DNA of 64,000 nt from Streptomyces lydicus. Lineage in GTDB: Bacteria; Actinomycetota; Actinomycetes; Streptomycetales; Streptomycetaceae. Positions 50,684-59,099 of this stretch are shown here, piece by piece. The stretch spans positions 1 through 64,000 of the forward strand of contig NZ_JNZA01000026.1 in NCBI RefSeq assembly GCF_000717345.1, in the 5' to 3' direction. The translations under genes were made by a program, and so were the position numbers. The notes beneath the pieces were generated by a model. It ran no database searches, had not been told where the DNA came from, and saw only the letters and a list, made by a program, of their open reading frames with translations. The first letter of the stretch is position 1, and each line of letters starts with the position of its first letter.

Positions 50684-51451
50684 TCAGCGCCGCAGCGAAG
50701 TGCCGAAGCCCGCGGCCAGGGGCATGCGGAGGCCGAGGGGTGGGGGTGCGGCGAGGGCGTCTGCCACGGGGCGGGCGTAGTCGCGGGCGAAGAGCGAGCC
50801 GAGCAGGAAGTCCGTTGCCAGGGCGTGCACTTCGGCGCGGTGCTGGTGCAGGGAGTGGCCGTCGGAGTGGACCTCGAAGCGGCAGGTGTCGCGGTTGACC
50901 TTCTTCGCGCGCTCGGCGTAGCGGTAGGACAGATCGGGGTCGTGGCGCTCGTCGTTGGTGCCGTGGACGAGCAGGACCCGGCGGCCGATGAGCTGCTTCA
51001 CCGGATCGGGGTGCTCGCCGTCTGCGCACGGGGCCGGCAGCCAGGGGGCCAGCGCGAGCACCGAGTTGACGGCGGGGTGGCCCGCGGCGTGCAGGGCGGC
51101 GCGGGCGCCCATGCCCGTGCCGACGAGGCAGACCGGGACGTCGCCGTAGCGGCGGACCACCTCCTCCAGCGCCCAGGCGGCGTCGCGCGCCGGATGGGCC
51201 GCGGCGCCGTTCCAGCCGCGGCAGCGGTAGTGCACGACATGCGTCGCCAGCCCCTCGGCGCGGCCCGCCCTCGCCAGCCGGGCCGCGAGCGGGCGCACCG
51301 CCAGCGCGGTCACCGGGGACGGGCGCCGTGTCCCGGTCGGGCCGCCGCCCGGCAGCAGGAGGGCGACCCCGGTCACCGCCCGCTCCGTACCGCCCGATCC
51401 CAGCGGTCTTCCGAGCCGGGCCTCACGCTCCGGCAGCGCTTGCTGAGCCAT
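50684..51451 (-). CDS. Alpha/beta-hydrolase-fold protein without the usual Ser
   Basis: 255 residues of alpha/beta-hydrolase type: VALLLPGGGPTGTRRPS as oxyanion region, an elbow VCLVGTGMGARAALHAAGHPAV, LLVHGTNDERHDPDLSYRYAE with an acid, and HSDGHSLHQHRAE with a His. At the elbow, where active enzymes have G-x-S-x-G, the sequence reads G-T-G-M-G, so the nucleophile is missing. It may be catalytically silent or use another residue. Start ATG at 51451. It is divergent from add, whose operator lies ~75 bp from this start. Confidence 0.75.
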   Translation of the reverse strand: MAQQALPEREARLGRPLGSGGTERAVTGVALLLPGGGPTGTRRPSPVTALAVRPLAARLARAGRAEGLATHVVHYRCRGWNGAAAHPARDAAWALEEVVRRYGDVPVCLVGTGMGARAALHAAGHPAVNSVLALAPWLPAPCADGEHPDPVKQLIGRRVLLVHGTNDERHDPDLSYRYAERAKKVNRDTCRFEVHSDGHSLHQHRAEVHALATDFLLGSLFARDYARPVADALAAPPPLGLRMPLAAGFGTSLRR

Positions 51452-51526
51452 GACCAGAACGATGGCAGAAGGAGAGGTGCCCGCCACCCTGTGGACGGGT
51501 CACTGTTACGTATCGTTCGGTGATAT

Positions 51527-51538
51527 CTACGCGCGTAG
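51527..51538. promoter_or_regulatory. Nucleoside-regulon palindrome (add)
   Basis: A perfect CTACGCGCGTAG, preceded by GATAT as at deoC, ends 16 bp before the add ATG, where it would overlap the transcription start. Confidence 0.78.
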
Positions 51539-51554
51539 GGGCTAGAGTGCCGCA

Positions 51555-52712
51555 ATGACGAGCGAGACCACCCTTCCGACCAGTGAACAGATCCGCCGCG
51601 CCCCCAAGGTGCTGCTCCACGACCACCTCGACGGCGGACTGCGCCCCGCCACGGTCGTCGACCTGGCCCGCGCCACCGGCTACGACGGCCTGCCCGAGAC
51701 CGACCCCGAAAAGCTCGGGATCTGGTTCCGCGAGGCCGCCGACTCCGGCTCGCTCGAGCGCTACCTGGAGACCTTCGCGCACACCTGCGCCGTCATGCAG
51801 ACCCGCGACGCACTGGCCCGGGTGGCCGCCGAGTGCGCCGAGGACCTGGCCGCCGACGGCGTCGTCTACGCCGAGGTCCGGTACGCGCCCGAGCAGCACC
51901 TGGAGCAGGGGCTGACCCTCGAAGAGGTCGTCGAGGCGGTCAACGAGGGCTTCCGCGAGGGTGAGCGCCGGGCCCGCGAGAACGGCCACCGCATCCGTGT
52001 CGGCGCCCTGCTGACCGCCATGCGGCACGCCGCCCGCGCCCTGGAGATCGCCGAACTCGCCAACCGCTACCGCGACACCGGCGTCGTCGGCTTCGACATC
52101 GCCGGCGCCGAGGCCGGCTACCCGCCCACCCGCCACCTCGACGCCTTCGAGTACCTCAAGCGGGAGAACAACCACTTCACCATCCACGCCGGTGAAGCCT
52201 TCGGCCTGCCGTCCATCTGGCAGGCGCTCCAGTGGTGCGGCGCCGACCGGCTGGGCCACGGCGTCCGGATCATCGACGACATCGAGGTCGCCGACGACGG
52301 CTCGGTGATCCTCGGCCGGCTCGCCTCGTACGTGCGTGACAAGCGCATCCCGCTGGAGATGTGCCCCACCTCCAACCTCCAGACCGGCGCGGCGCCCTCC
52401 TACGCGGAGCACCCCATCGGCCTGCTGCGCCGGCTCCAGTTCAGGCTCACCGTCAACACGGACAACCGGCTGATGAGCGGCACGAACATGTCGCTGGAAT
52501 TCGAGCACCTGGTCAAGACATTCCGGTACACGCTCGATGACATGCAGTGGTTTACAGTCAATGCGATGAAATCAGCGTTCATTCCTTTCGATGAACGTCT
52601 GGCCATGATCAATGACGTCATCAAGCCCGGATATGCCGAACTGCGGGCCGAATGGCTGTTCCGCCCGGCGGCGACAACGACCCCGCTGAGCAGTGAGTCT
52701 GACCGTGCGTAA
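51555..52712 (+). CDS. add: Adenosine deaminase
   Basis: 385 residues of the metal-dependent barrel: [14 protein letters not shown] with the first zinc ligands, [30 protein letters not shown], the HAGEA motif ([15 protein letters not shown]) with the third zinc His and catalytic Glu, [23 protein letters not shown] and [12 protein letters not shown]. It converts adenosine and deoxyadenosine to inosine and deoxyinosine. A regulon palindrome lies 16 bp before the ATG, linking it to the importer, deoA and deoC. Ends in a hairpin with a U-tract. Confidence 0.95.
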   Translation: MTSETTLPTSEQIRRAPKVLLHDHLDGGLRPATVVDLARATGYDGLPETDPEKLGIWFREAADSGSLERYLETFAHTCAVMQTRDALARVAAECAEDLAADGVVYAEVRYAPEQHLEQGLTLEEVVEAVNEGFREGERRARENGHRIRVGALLTAMRHAARALEIAELANRYRDTGVVGFDIAGAEAGYPPTRHLDAFEYLKRENNHFTIHAGEAFGLPSIWQALQWCGADRLGHGVRIIDDIEVADDGSVILGRLASYVRDKRIPLEMCPTSNLQTGAAPSYAEHPIGLLRRLQFRLTVNTDNRLMSGTNMSLEFEHLVKTFRYTLDDMQWFTVNAMKSAFIPFDERLAMINDVIKPGYAELRAEWLFRPAATTTPLSSESDRA

Positions 52713-52735
52713 GGGGTAGCGCGAGCATATAGCGC

Positions 52736-52768
52736 AACGGCCGGTGGAATGTCCACCGGCCGTTTTTT
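52736..52768 (+). terminator. Intrinsic terminator of add
   Basis: A perfect 13-bp stem AACGGCCGGTGGA/TCCACCGGCCGTT with an ATG loop, followed by TTTT: a textbook terminator, rare in this GC-rich DNA. Confidence 0.9.
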
Positions 52769-52854
52769 CATTCCTCGTGGCTGTTTGCGGCGCCGGTTGC
52801 CGCATCACTAGGTTGATTGGCCGGTCAAGCCCCCATCAATGAGGACGTAATTCG

Positions 52855-53142
52855 ATGAAGCAGGGAACCATCAAGACTCTCGGTGCCGCCGCCCTCGGTG
52901 CCGCCATCGCCGTCACCGCCGCGGGCGCCGCCAGCGCCGCCTCGCTGAGCGGTGCCGACACCACCGGCGTGCTCAAGAACCTGCCGGTCAAGAACCTGCC
53001 GGTCAAGGACGCCACCAAGACCCTCTCCGGGGCCACCCAGTCCAAGCCGGTCGGCGGCGACATCAAGACGCCGCTGAACTCCAAGGGCAACAGCCTCCTG
53101 GGCGGTCTGCCGACCAACGCGCTTGGCAAGACCCTGGGCTGA
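52855..53142 (+). CDS. Small secreted protein
   Basis: 95 residues. Signal peptide IKTLGAAALGAAIAVTAAGAASA, then a mature part of ~65 residues with a short internal repeat (LKNLPVKNLPVKD) and Gly/Leu-rich end. No cysteine, no domain recognised; it looks like a Streptomyces secreted or cell-wall-associated small protein. The ATG follows TGAGGACG. It is convergent with the PspC gene and ends with a hairpin at 53181. Confidence 0.75.
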   Translation: MKQGTIKTLGAAALGAAIAVTAAGAASAASLSGADTTGVLKNLPVKNLPVKDATKTLSGATQSKPVGGDIKTPLNSKGNSLLGGLPTNALGKTLG

Positions 53143-53180
53143 TCCGCGCCGTCCCCTCGGGGGGACGCGCACCCGCCGTG

Positions 53181-53214
53181 CCCCGGCCGTACGCCTCCGC
53201 GCTGACGGCCGGGG
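53181..53214. terminator. Hairpin between small secreted protein and PspC gene
   Basis: CCCCGGCCGT and ACGGCCGGGG form a perfect 10-bp stem with a 14-nt loop between convergent stops. Confidence 0.6.
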
Positions 53215-53239
53215 CGTCGCCGTGTCCGGGCCGGGCCGG

Positions 53240-53446
53240 TTACCAGGCGGTGGCGGCGGCCTTGTCCTCCGAGGGCAGGAGTATCCACAGCGCCAGGTAG
53301 ACCAGGAACTGCGGGCCGGGCAGCAGACACGACACCACGAAGATCACGCGCATCGTCGCCGGGGTCATACCGAAGCGACGGGCCAGGCCCGCGCACACTC
53401 CGGCGATCATTCGGTTGTTGCGGGGGCGGACCAGTGCGGCGGCCAT
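53240..53446 (-). CDS. PspC-domain small membrane protein
   Basis: 68 residues from the ATG at 53446, which has AAGGAGA in front (the frame continues to 53497 without a better site). It is a single PspC domain: RPRNNRMIAGVCAGLARRFGMTPATMRVIFVVSCLLPGPQFLVYLALWILLP, with two membrane helices. PspC proteins take part in phage-shock or envelope-stress signalling. It lies 48 bp after a VanZ-like gene on the same strand and may be co-transcribed. Confidence 0.87.
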   Translation of the reverse strand: MAAALVRPRNNRMIAGVCAGLARRFGMTPATMRVIFVVSCLLPGPQFLVYLALWILLPSEDKAAATAW

Positions 53447-53493
53447 GACGATCTTCTCCTTCTCGGCTTCGGTGGGGCGGCTGCCCCGATGCC

Positions 53494-54048
53494 TCAAAGG
53501 TAGGTCCGGCTGCCCGTCAGCACGTCAGCCTGCCGGGCTACTCCGACCCTGGGGATCCTCGGGGTCGTATCCCCGAGACGCTCGTACCGGCGGCGGAGCC
53601 GGGACCGGGCCCCGGGTACCACCGCGAGGTGCACCAGTGCCACCCCGAGGGCGCCCAGCAGCACCGAGTCGATGTCCGGGACCCGGCCGGGCACCCCTGA
53701 CTGCAGCAGCTCGATGGCCAGCGCGATCATTGCGCCGGCGAAGACGGTCCGGGTCAGCGACACCAGCGGCGAAACGTTCAGGCGCCCGGCCGAGAGCGGC
53801 AGCAGCACCCCCAGCGGCGCCAGCAGCAGCACCGAGCCGCCCAGGTGCTGCACGGCGTCCCACGACAGCCCGTGCGCCAGCTCCGCCCGGATCGTCGCCA
53901 GCGGTTCGAGATTCGCCGCGGGCACCCACGGCACCGTACGAGGTCGCAGCGTGAGCCAGCTGACGATCAGCAGATGCGCCACGAGGAGGAGGAGTCCGGT
54001 GACGCGCATACGGGGGGCGGCGGTGCTGCCGGGGCCATGACGCTGCAC
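53494..54048 (-). CDS. VanZ-like membrane protein
   Basis: 184 residues (or 171 from the ATG at 54009), with ~4 membrane helices of the VanZ family: LLLLVAHLLIVSWLTLRPRTVPWVPAANLEP, HLGGSVLLLAPLGVLLP and the conserved ALAIELLQSGVPGRVPDIDSVLLGALG. VanZ proteins are linked with glycopeptide tolerance but most members have no known role. It lies directly downstream of the afsQ operon lipoprotein with a 147-bp gap. Confidence 0.8.
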   Translation of the reverse strand: MQRHGPGSTAAPRMRVTGLLLLVAHLLIVSWLTLRPRTVPWVPAANLEPLATIRAELAHGLSWDAVQHLGGSVLLLAPLGVLLPLSAGRLNVSPLVSLTRTVFAGAMIALAIELLQSGVPGRVPDIDSVLLGALGVALVHLAVVPGARSRLRRRYERLGDTTPRIPRVGVARQADVLTGSRTYL

Positions 54049-54195
54049 ACAGGCCAGGACGCCGGTAGCGGTGGCAACGGTTCCGCCGGCGTGCGCCGGG
54101 TTTGCCCGCGGCCCCGGGCGGCGGCCCGCTCCGGCCCGCGGCGCTCCCCGGGCCGCCCGTGCGCGCGACGGCCCCGCGCGCCGCCACCGCTCCGG

Positions 54196-54822
54196 CTACC
54201 CCTCTTCCGAGAGCGGGTCCCCCCACCCGGCGTTCTGCGCGATGTCCGGGTTGGCCAGGACGTCGGCGGAGCAGTCGTAGCGGTGCGCGGAGTCGTGGCC
54301 GGGACCGGCCAGCACCGCGGCGTGCGTGCGGCCCAGAGCCGGGCTCGCGCCGTAGGTGCACACCAGCTGTGCCAGTGCGAACGACGGCAGGTCGTCCGGC
54401 CGGACGGTCAGCCGCAGGGCGTCCGGCGGATCGCCCTGGCGCGGCCCGGCGACCTTCAGGTCCACCGGCACGGCGGTGCTGAACCCGGCCTTGTCCTCGT
54501 CGGACGACGGCCGGCGCTGCAACTCGCCCAGCAGGGCGCGGGCGGCCTGCAGACGCGGATCGGTGCCGGCCGTGCCCTTCGCCACCGGGACCGCCCGCTC
54601 GACCTGCGCCAGCGCCGAACCGCACACCAGATAGACGGTGGCCTGGGTACCGTCGGACGCGCCCGGCGCCGTCTCGCTCGCCGGAGCCTTGCAGCTCACC
54701 CGCGACGGCGCGCCGCCCGCGTCGACCGGCACGGACGTGCCCCGGATCCCGCAGCCCGCGGCGGCCAGCGCCAGCGCCGCCACCGCGGCCGTACGCCGCC
54801 ACCCGCGCCCGGTCGCTGTCAT
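54196..54822 (-). CDS. Lipoprotein of the afsQ operon
   Basis: 208 residues. The lipoprotein signal AVAALALAAAGCGI gives a lipid-modified Cys at about 24. The mature protein has four further Cys (VSCKA, LVCGS, LVCTYG, YDCSAD), likely two disulfides. Homologues lie third in the afsQ1-afsQ2 operon of S. coelicolor. The ATG overlaps the afsQ2 stop by four bases (ATGA). A role in sensing or tuning the kinase outside the membrane is plausible but unproven. Confidence 0.85.
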   Translation of the reverse strand: MTATGRGWRRTAAVAALALAAAGCGIRGTSVPVDAGGAPSRVSCKAPASETAPGASDGTQATVYLVCGSALAQVERAVPVAKGTAGTDPRLQAARALLGELQRRPSSDEDKAGFSTAVPVDLKVAGPRQGDPPDALRLTVRPDDLPSFALAQLVCTYGASPALGRTHAAVLAGPGHDSAHRYDCSADVLANPDIAQNAGWGDPLSEEG

Positions 54823-56597
54823 CGCCCGCCCTCCGGGCCCTCGCCGGCGGCCCCGCCGCGGCCGCCGTCCCGCCCGCCGCCGTCCGTCAGCGGGGAGGCG
54901 TCCATCGGCAGCCGCAGGGTGAAGACCGCGCCGCCCTCGGGGTGGTTGGCCGCGGTGATCTCACCGCCGTGGATGTGCGCGTTCTCCAGGGCGATGGACA
55001 GGCCCAGCCCGCTGCCCTCCGAACGGGGGCGCGAGGCGCTGGCCTTGTAGAAACGGTCGAAGACATGCGGAAGGACTTCTTCCGGGATGCCGGGGCCGTG
55101 ATCGCGTACCCGGATCACCAGCTCACCGCCCCCGGCCCGGCCCTCGTCCGCGGTCTCCTCACCGGGCTCGGCGGCCGCGTCGACCGGCGCGCCCTCGGCA
55201 CCCGCCCCGGCCGCACCGCCGCCGTCCTCGCCGGCACCGGCCGCCTCACCGGCGCCCGCGTCCGCCCCCCGGCCCTCCTCCGTCCGCACCGACACCCGCA
55301 CCGGCGACCCGCCGTGCTTGAGGGCGTTGCCGATCAGATTCGCCAGGATGACGTCGAGCCGGCGGGGGTCCAGCCGCGCCACGATGCCGCGGTCCGCGTC
55401 CAGGTCCACCGCGTCCAGCCAGGCCCGGGCGTCGATGCAGGCGGTCACCTGGTCCGCCACGTCGACGTCGTCCAGCACCAGCCGGGCCGTGCCCGCGTCG
55501 AAGCGGGTCACCTCCATCAGGTTCTCCACCAGGTCGTTCAGCCGACGGGTCTCGCTCACCACCAGCTGGACGGCGGGCGCGATCATCGGGTCGAGGGAGT
55601 CGGCCTCCTCCTCCAGCACCTCCGAGACCGCGGTGATCGCCGTCAGCGGCGTCCGCAGCTCGTGCGACATGTCCGCGACGAAGCGACGCGACGCCGCCTC
55701 CCGCCCGCTCAGCTCCTCCACCCGCTGCTGCAGCCGCTCCGCCGTACGGTTGAACGTCCGCGACAGATCGGCGAGTTCATCGGTACCGGTCACCCGCAGC
55801 CGGGTGTCCAGCCGCCCCTCGCCCAGCTGCCGCGCCGCGTGCCCCAGCCGCTGCACGGGCCGCAGCACCGTCGTCGCGGCGGCCTGCGCCAGCAGCGCCG
55901 ACCCGACCAGCGCCAGCGCCGTGGCGATGCCCAGCGACCAGGCCAGCGAGTTGAGGTCCTGCCGCTCGGCGGCCAGCGACTTGATCATGTAGCCGGTCGG
56001 CCCGCCGCCGATCACCTTCGCGCCGGCGACCAGGTACGGGGCGTCCCCGAGCTCCTTGCGCTGCCAGTACAGGTGGTGGGAGTAGCGGTTGGACTCGTCG
56101 ACCGGGCGGACCTGCTCGACCGCGCTGCGCAGCGACGCGGGCACGTTCCTGAGCGTCAGCAGGTTCTTGTCCGTCGTGGCCGCACAGTCCTTGCCCTCAC
56201 GGTCCACACCGATCAGCAGCACCGCGTAGTTCTGCGGCCCGGCGGCCATCTGCCGCGCCGCGTCCTGAAGTTCGGAGCACCGCGGACGCAGCGGCAGCGA
56301 CCGCGTGCTGTCCTCCAGCGACTTGCGGAAGTCGTTCAGGACCGCGTTCTGGGTGCGGTCCAGCACCGTGTTGCGGTTGAGCCAGTACGCGATGCCGGAC
56401 GCCGAGACCGCCGCCGTCAGCGCCACCAGTGCGAAGACCACCACCAGCCGCAGCCGCAGACTCGTCCAGCGCAGCAGCCCCGACGCCCGCCCCAGCAGCC
56501 GCGGCACCCGGCGGCCGGCGGTTGCCTCCGCGGCGCCCCCGGCCCCGTCGCCCGCGCCCTCGTCCGGCGCCCCGCCGCCGCGGGAAGGTTCCGTCAC
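54819..56597 (-). CDS. afsQ2: Two-component sensor histidine kinase AfsQ2
   Basis: 592 residues: two membrane helices (about 50-70 and 230-250) flank an extracellular sensor of ~155 residues. Then come a HAMP domain (RPVQRLGHAARQLGEGRLDTRL), the phospho-acceptor helix FVADMSHELRTPLTAI, and HATPase blocks LIGNALKHGG, VRDHGPGIPEEVLPHVFDRFYKA and GSGLGLSIALENAHIHGG. Between N and G1 boxes there is an Ala/Gly/Glu-rich insert of ~60 residues not expected in the domain. The GTG overlaps afsQ1 (GTGA). Phosphorylates AfsQ1. Confidence 0.92.
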   Translation of the reverse strand: MTEPSRGGGAPDEGAGDGAGGAAEATAGRRVPRLLGRASGLLRWTSLRLRLVVVFALVALTAAVSASGIAYWLNRNTVLDRTQNAVLNDFRKSLEDSTRSLPLRPRCSELQDAARQMAAGPQNYAVLLIGVDREGKDCAATTDKNLLTLRNVPASLRSAVEQVRPVDESNRYSHHLYWQRKELGDAPYLVAGAKVIGGGPTGYMIKSLAAERQDLNSLAWSLGIATALALVGSALLAQAAATTVLRPVQRLGHAARQLGEGRLDTRLRVTGTDELADLSRTFNRTAERLQQRVEELSGREAASRRFVADMSHELRTPLTAITAVSEVLEEEADSLDPMIAPAVQLVVSETRRLNDLVENLMEVTRFDAGTARLVLDDVDVADQVTACIDARAWLDAVDLDADRGIVARLDPRRLDVILANLIGNALKHGGSPVRVSVRTEEGRGADAGAGEAAGAGEDGGGAAGAGAEGAPVDAAAEPGEETADEGRAGGGELVIRVRDHGPGIPEEVLPHVFDRFYKASASRPRSEGSGLGLSIALENAHIHGGEITAANHPEGGAVFTLRLPMDASPLTDGGGRDGGRGGAAGEGPEGGR

Positions 56598-57271
56598 TGC
56601 GGGGAGTCCAGCCGGTAGCCGACGCCGCGGACCGTACGGATCAGCGTGGGCGAGGAGGGGACGTCCTCCACCTTCGCGCGCAGCCGCTGGACACAGGCGT
56701 CCACCAGGCGCGAGTCGCCCAGGTAGTCGTGCTCCCACACCAGCCGCAGCAGCTGCTGCCGCGACAGCGCCTGGCCCGGCCGGCGGCTCAGCTCCAGCAG
56801 CAACCGCAGCTCCGTCGGCGTCAGTTGCAGGTCCTCGCCGTTCTTGGTGACCGTCATCGCCGACCGGTCGATGACCAGCGAACCGAACGTCGCCGAGTCA
56901 CTGGACTCCCGCTCGCCACGGCGCAGCACCGCCCGGATACGGGCGTCCAACACCCGCCCCTGGACCGGCTTGACGACATAGTCGTCGGCACCGGACTCCA
57001 GCCCCACCACGACGTCGATGTCGTCGTTACGCGCGGTGAGCAGGATGATGGGCAGCTGGTCCGTACGCCTGATCCGCCGGCACACCTCGAAGCCGTCGAT
57101 GCCCGGCAGCATCACATCCAGCACGATCAGGTCCGGGCGCTGCTCACGCAGCAGCTTCAGGCCGTCCTCGCCCGTCGCCGCGGTCACCACACGGTGACCC
57201 TGGCGGGACAGCGAGAGTTCGAGGGCCGTGCGGATGGCGTCGTCGTCCTCGATCAGCAACAGGAAAGGCAC
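56594..57271 (-). CDS. afsQ1: Response regulator AfsQ1
   Basis: 225 residues from the GTG at 57271. Receiver domain: LLLIEDDDAIRTALELSL, phospho-Asp in LIVLDVMLPGIDGFEV, LTARNDDIDVVVGLESGADDYVVKP. OmpR-type winged helix: LTPTELRLLLELSRRPGQALSRQQLLRLVWEH and VRGVGYRLD. The sequence is nearly that of S. coelicolor AfsQ1, known to control antibiotic production and nitrogen metabolism, notably with glutamate. An ATG six codons upstream (57289) is possible. It is divergent from sigQ, with an AfsQ1 box between. Confidence 0.94.
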   Translation of the reverse strand: MPFLLLIEDDDAIRTALELSLSRQGHRVVTAATGEDGLKLLREQRPDLIVLDVMLPGIDGFEVCRRIRRTDQLPIILLTARNDDIDVVVGLESGADDYVVKPVQGRVLDARIRAVLRRGERESSDSATFGSLVIDRSAMTVTKNGEDLQLTPTELRLLLELSRRPGQALSRQQLLRLVWEHDYLGDSRLVDACVQRLRAKVEDVPSSPTLIRTVRGVGYRLDSPQ

Positions 57272-57372
57272 AGCGCCATTCTGTCCCATGGGACGCCGGG
57301 ACATCGACCAGTGGCGCCCCCGTGCACAAGGCCCGCACGCGCGGGGGACCCACGCGGCCGCCACCCGCCCCT

Positions 57373-57388
57373 GTGACAGGGCTGTGAC
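57373..57388. promoter_or_regulatory. AfsQ1 box upstream of sigQ and afsQ1
   Basis: GTGAC-N6-GTGAC matches the direct repeat GTnAC-n6-GTnAC established for AfsQ1. It lies 107 bp upstream of the sigQ ATG and 101 bp upstream of afsQ1. Confidence 0.85.
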
Positions 57389-57495
57389 AGTCGACGGACA
57401 ACGCGATGAAACTGGCTTGGCAGTCTTTTGGGCACCGGGAGAGATCAACAACCCGGAGACACCGAACGAGCTGGCTCTACGACGGGGGGCGCGAG

Positions 57496-58302
57496 ATGAA
57501 CACACTGCACGGCACGACTTCCAGCGCAGTTATCACGCGACTCCACGACGTCGTACGGACCACCGAGAAGTCCGGTGCCGCAGGGCTCGGCGGCGCACGC
57601 AGCTGCACCCGCGGCGTCCCGCGTCAGCGGCCGCCCTACATGGTGGCCATCGACGCGACGACGATCAGCGTCACCGGGGGAAACGCGGCGCACGGGGGCG
57701 CCGCACACGGGGGAGACAACGGGGGAGCGGAGTACGGGGAGGCCACCGGGGAACGGCGTTCCGCGTCGGAGGCGGCCGAGGCCGAAGCGGCCTTCACCGC
57801 CTACGTCCAGGAGCGCCGCGCCTCCCTGTACGCCACCGCCTACCACCTGACCGGCGACCGCTACGAGGCCGAGGACCTGCTGCAGAGCGCGCTGTTCTCG
57901 ACCTACCGCGCCTGGGACCGGATCAGCGACAAGGCGGCGCTCGGCGGCTACCTGCGCCGCACCATGACCAACCTGCACATCAGCGCCTGGCGCCGGCGCA
58001 AGCTCAACGAGTACCCGACGGAGGAGCTGCCGGAGACGGCCGGCGAGGTGGACGCGATGCGCGGCACCGAACTGCGCGCCGTGCTGTGGCAGGCCCTGGC
58101 CCGGCTGCCCGAGACGCAGCGCACCATGCTGGTCCTGCGCTACTACGAGGGCCGTACGGACCCGGAGATCGCGGACATTCTCAACATCAGTGTCGGCACG
58201 GTGAAGTCGAGCATCTGGCGCGCCCTGCGCCGGCTGCGCGAGGACGACGTCCTCAGCTTCGGCCGTGACGAGGAGGAGTCCTTCGGCGAGCTGGTGGCCT
58301 GA
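57496..58302 (+). CDS. sigQ: RNA polymerase sigma factor SigQ
   Basis: 268 residues. An N-terminal extension of ~95 residues, rich in Gly/His/Ala (GGNAAHGGAAHGGDNGG), precedes ECF region 2 (FTAYVQERRASLYATAYHLTGDRYEAEDLLQSALFSTYRAWDRI) and region 4 (LARLPETQRTMLVLRYYEGRTDPEIADILNISVGTVKSSIWRALRRL). It is divergent from afsQ1 with an AfsQ1 box between, as in S. coelicolor. The ATG at 57496 has GGGGGGCGCGAG in front. Two G-tract-rich stretches lie in the extension and after the stop. Confidence 0.92.
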   Translation: MNTLHGTTSSAVITRLHDVVRTTEKSGAAGLGGARSCTRGVPRQRPPYMVAIDATTISVTGGNAAHGGAAHGGDNGGAEYGEATGERRSASEAAEAEAAFTAYVQERRASLYATAYHLTGDRYEAEDLLQSALFSTYRAWDRISDKAALGGYLRRTMTNLHISAWRRRKLNEYPTEELPETAGEVDAMRGTELRAVLWQALARLPETQRTMLVLRYYEGRTDPEIADILNISVGTVKSSIWRALRRLREDDVLSFGRDEEESFGELVA

Positions 58303-58463
58303 AGGAACCGGGCCCACGGGGGAAGCTGGGCCCGCACCCGAGGGGAAGCCCGAGGGGGGTACGGGGGATACGGGGGAAACCGGCAGAAGCGGAGCAATCC
58401 GCGGAAGCCGGACGTATCGGGGGATACGTAAAAGAGGGGAAACACGGGGGACACGGGGAAAAC

Positions 58464-58506
58464 GGAGCGGGTTCGGGCGGCCGGGGGGTCTGCCCGAACC
58501 CGCTCC
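58464..58506. terminator. Hairpin between sigQ and OsmC gene
   Basis: A perfect 15-bp stem GGAGCGGGTTCGGGC/GCCCGAACCCGCTCC with a 13-nt loop lies between convergent genes. Confidence 0.78.
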
Positions 58507-58532
58507 CTCGTTGTGCGCCGGGTCCGCGCCGG

Positions 58533-59009
58533 TCAGGCGCCCCGCACCGCCACCACCGGCACGTGCCGCACCGGGAAATTCACCGAGTTGGCGATGAAGC
58601 ACTTCTGATGCGCGTCACCGTGCAGCGCCCGCGCCCGCTCGGCGTCGTCCGCCGACGCCACCTCGACCCGCGGCCGCAGCACCACATCGGTGAACCGGCC
58701 GCCGCCCGCACCGTCCTCCGCCATCGTGCCCTCCGCGTCGTCCACGTACCCCGTGACCACCACACCCGCCAGCGAGCACAGCGCCAGATACGTCAGCATG
58801 TGGCACTGCGCCAGCGAGGCGAGCAGCAACTGCTCCGGATTCCAGCGGTCCGCCGAGCCGCGGAACGCCGGATCGGCGGTGCCCGCGAGCGGCGGCGGCC
58901 CCTCCGCGCGCACCTCGTGCTCCCGGCCGTACGCGCGGTATCCGCTGGTCCCGGAACCGGAGTTGCCGGTCCAGGTGACGGTGGTGCGGTAGCTGTGCTG
59001 TCCCGGCAT
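58533..59009 (-). CDS. OsmC/Ohr-family peroxide-reducing protein
   Basis: 158 residues of the OsmC fold, with the two redox Cys in LLLASLAQCHMLTYL and HQKCFIANSVNFPV, and the conserved start region YRTTVTWTGNSGSGTSGYRAYGREHEV. These proteins reduce organic hydroperoxides as dimers. The N-terminal block resembles the Streptomyces OsmC subgroup more than Ohr, but the substrate is uncertain. It stands 90 bp from the end of a uridine-kinase-like gene on the same strand. Confidence 0.87.
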   Translation of the reverse strand: MPGQHSYRTTVTWTGNSGSGTSGYRAYGREHEVRAEGPPPLAGTADPAFRGSADRWNPEQLLLASLAQCHMLTYLALCSLAGVVVTGYVDDAEGTMAEDGAGGGRFTDVVLRPRVEVASADDAERARALHGDAHQKCFIANSVNFPVRHVPVVAVRGA

Positions 59010-59099
59010 CGGGCCATCCCCTCGTCGACTGCCCGCAGCCTACGGCCGCCCGCCCGCCACGACACGAACGGCCGGGAGCCGGCAGCCCGCGACCGGACC

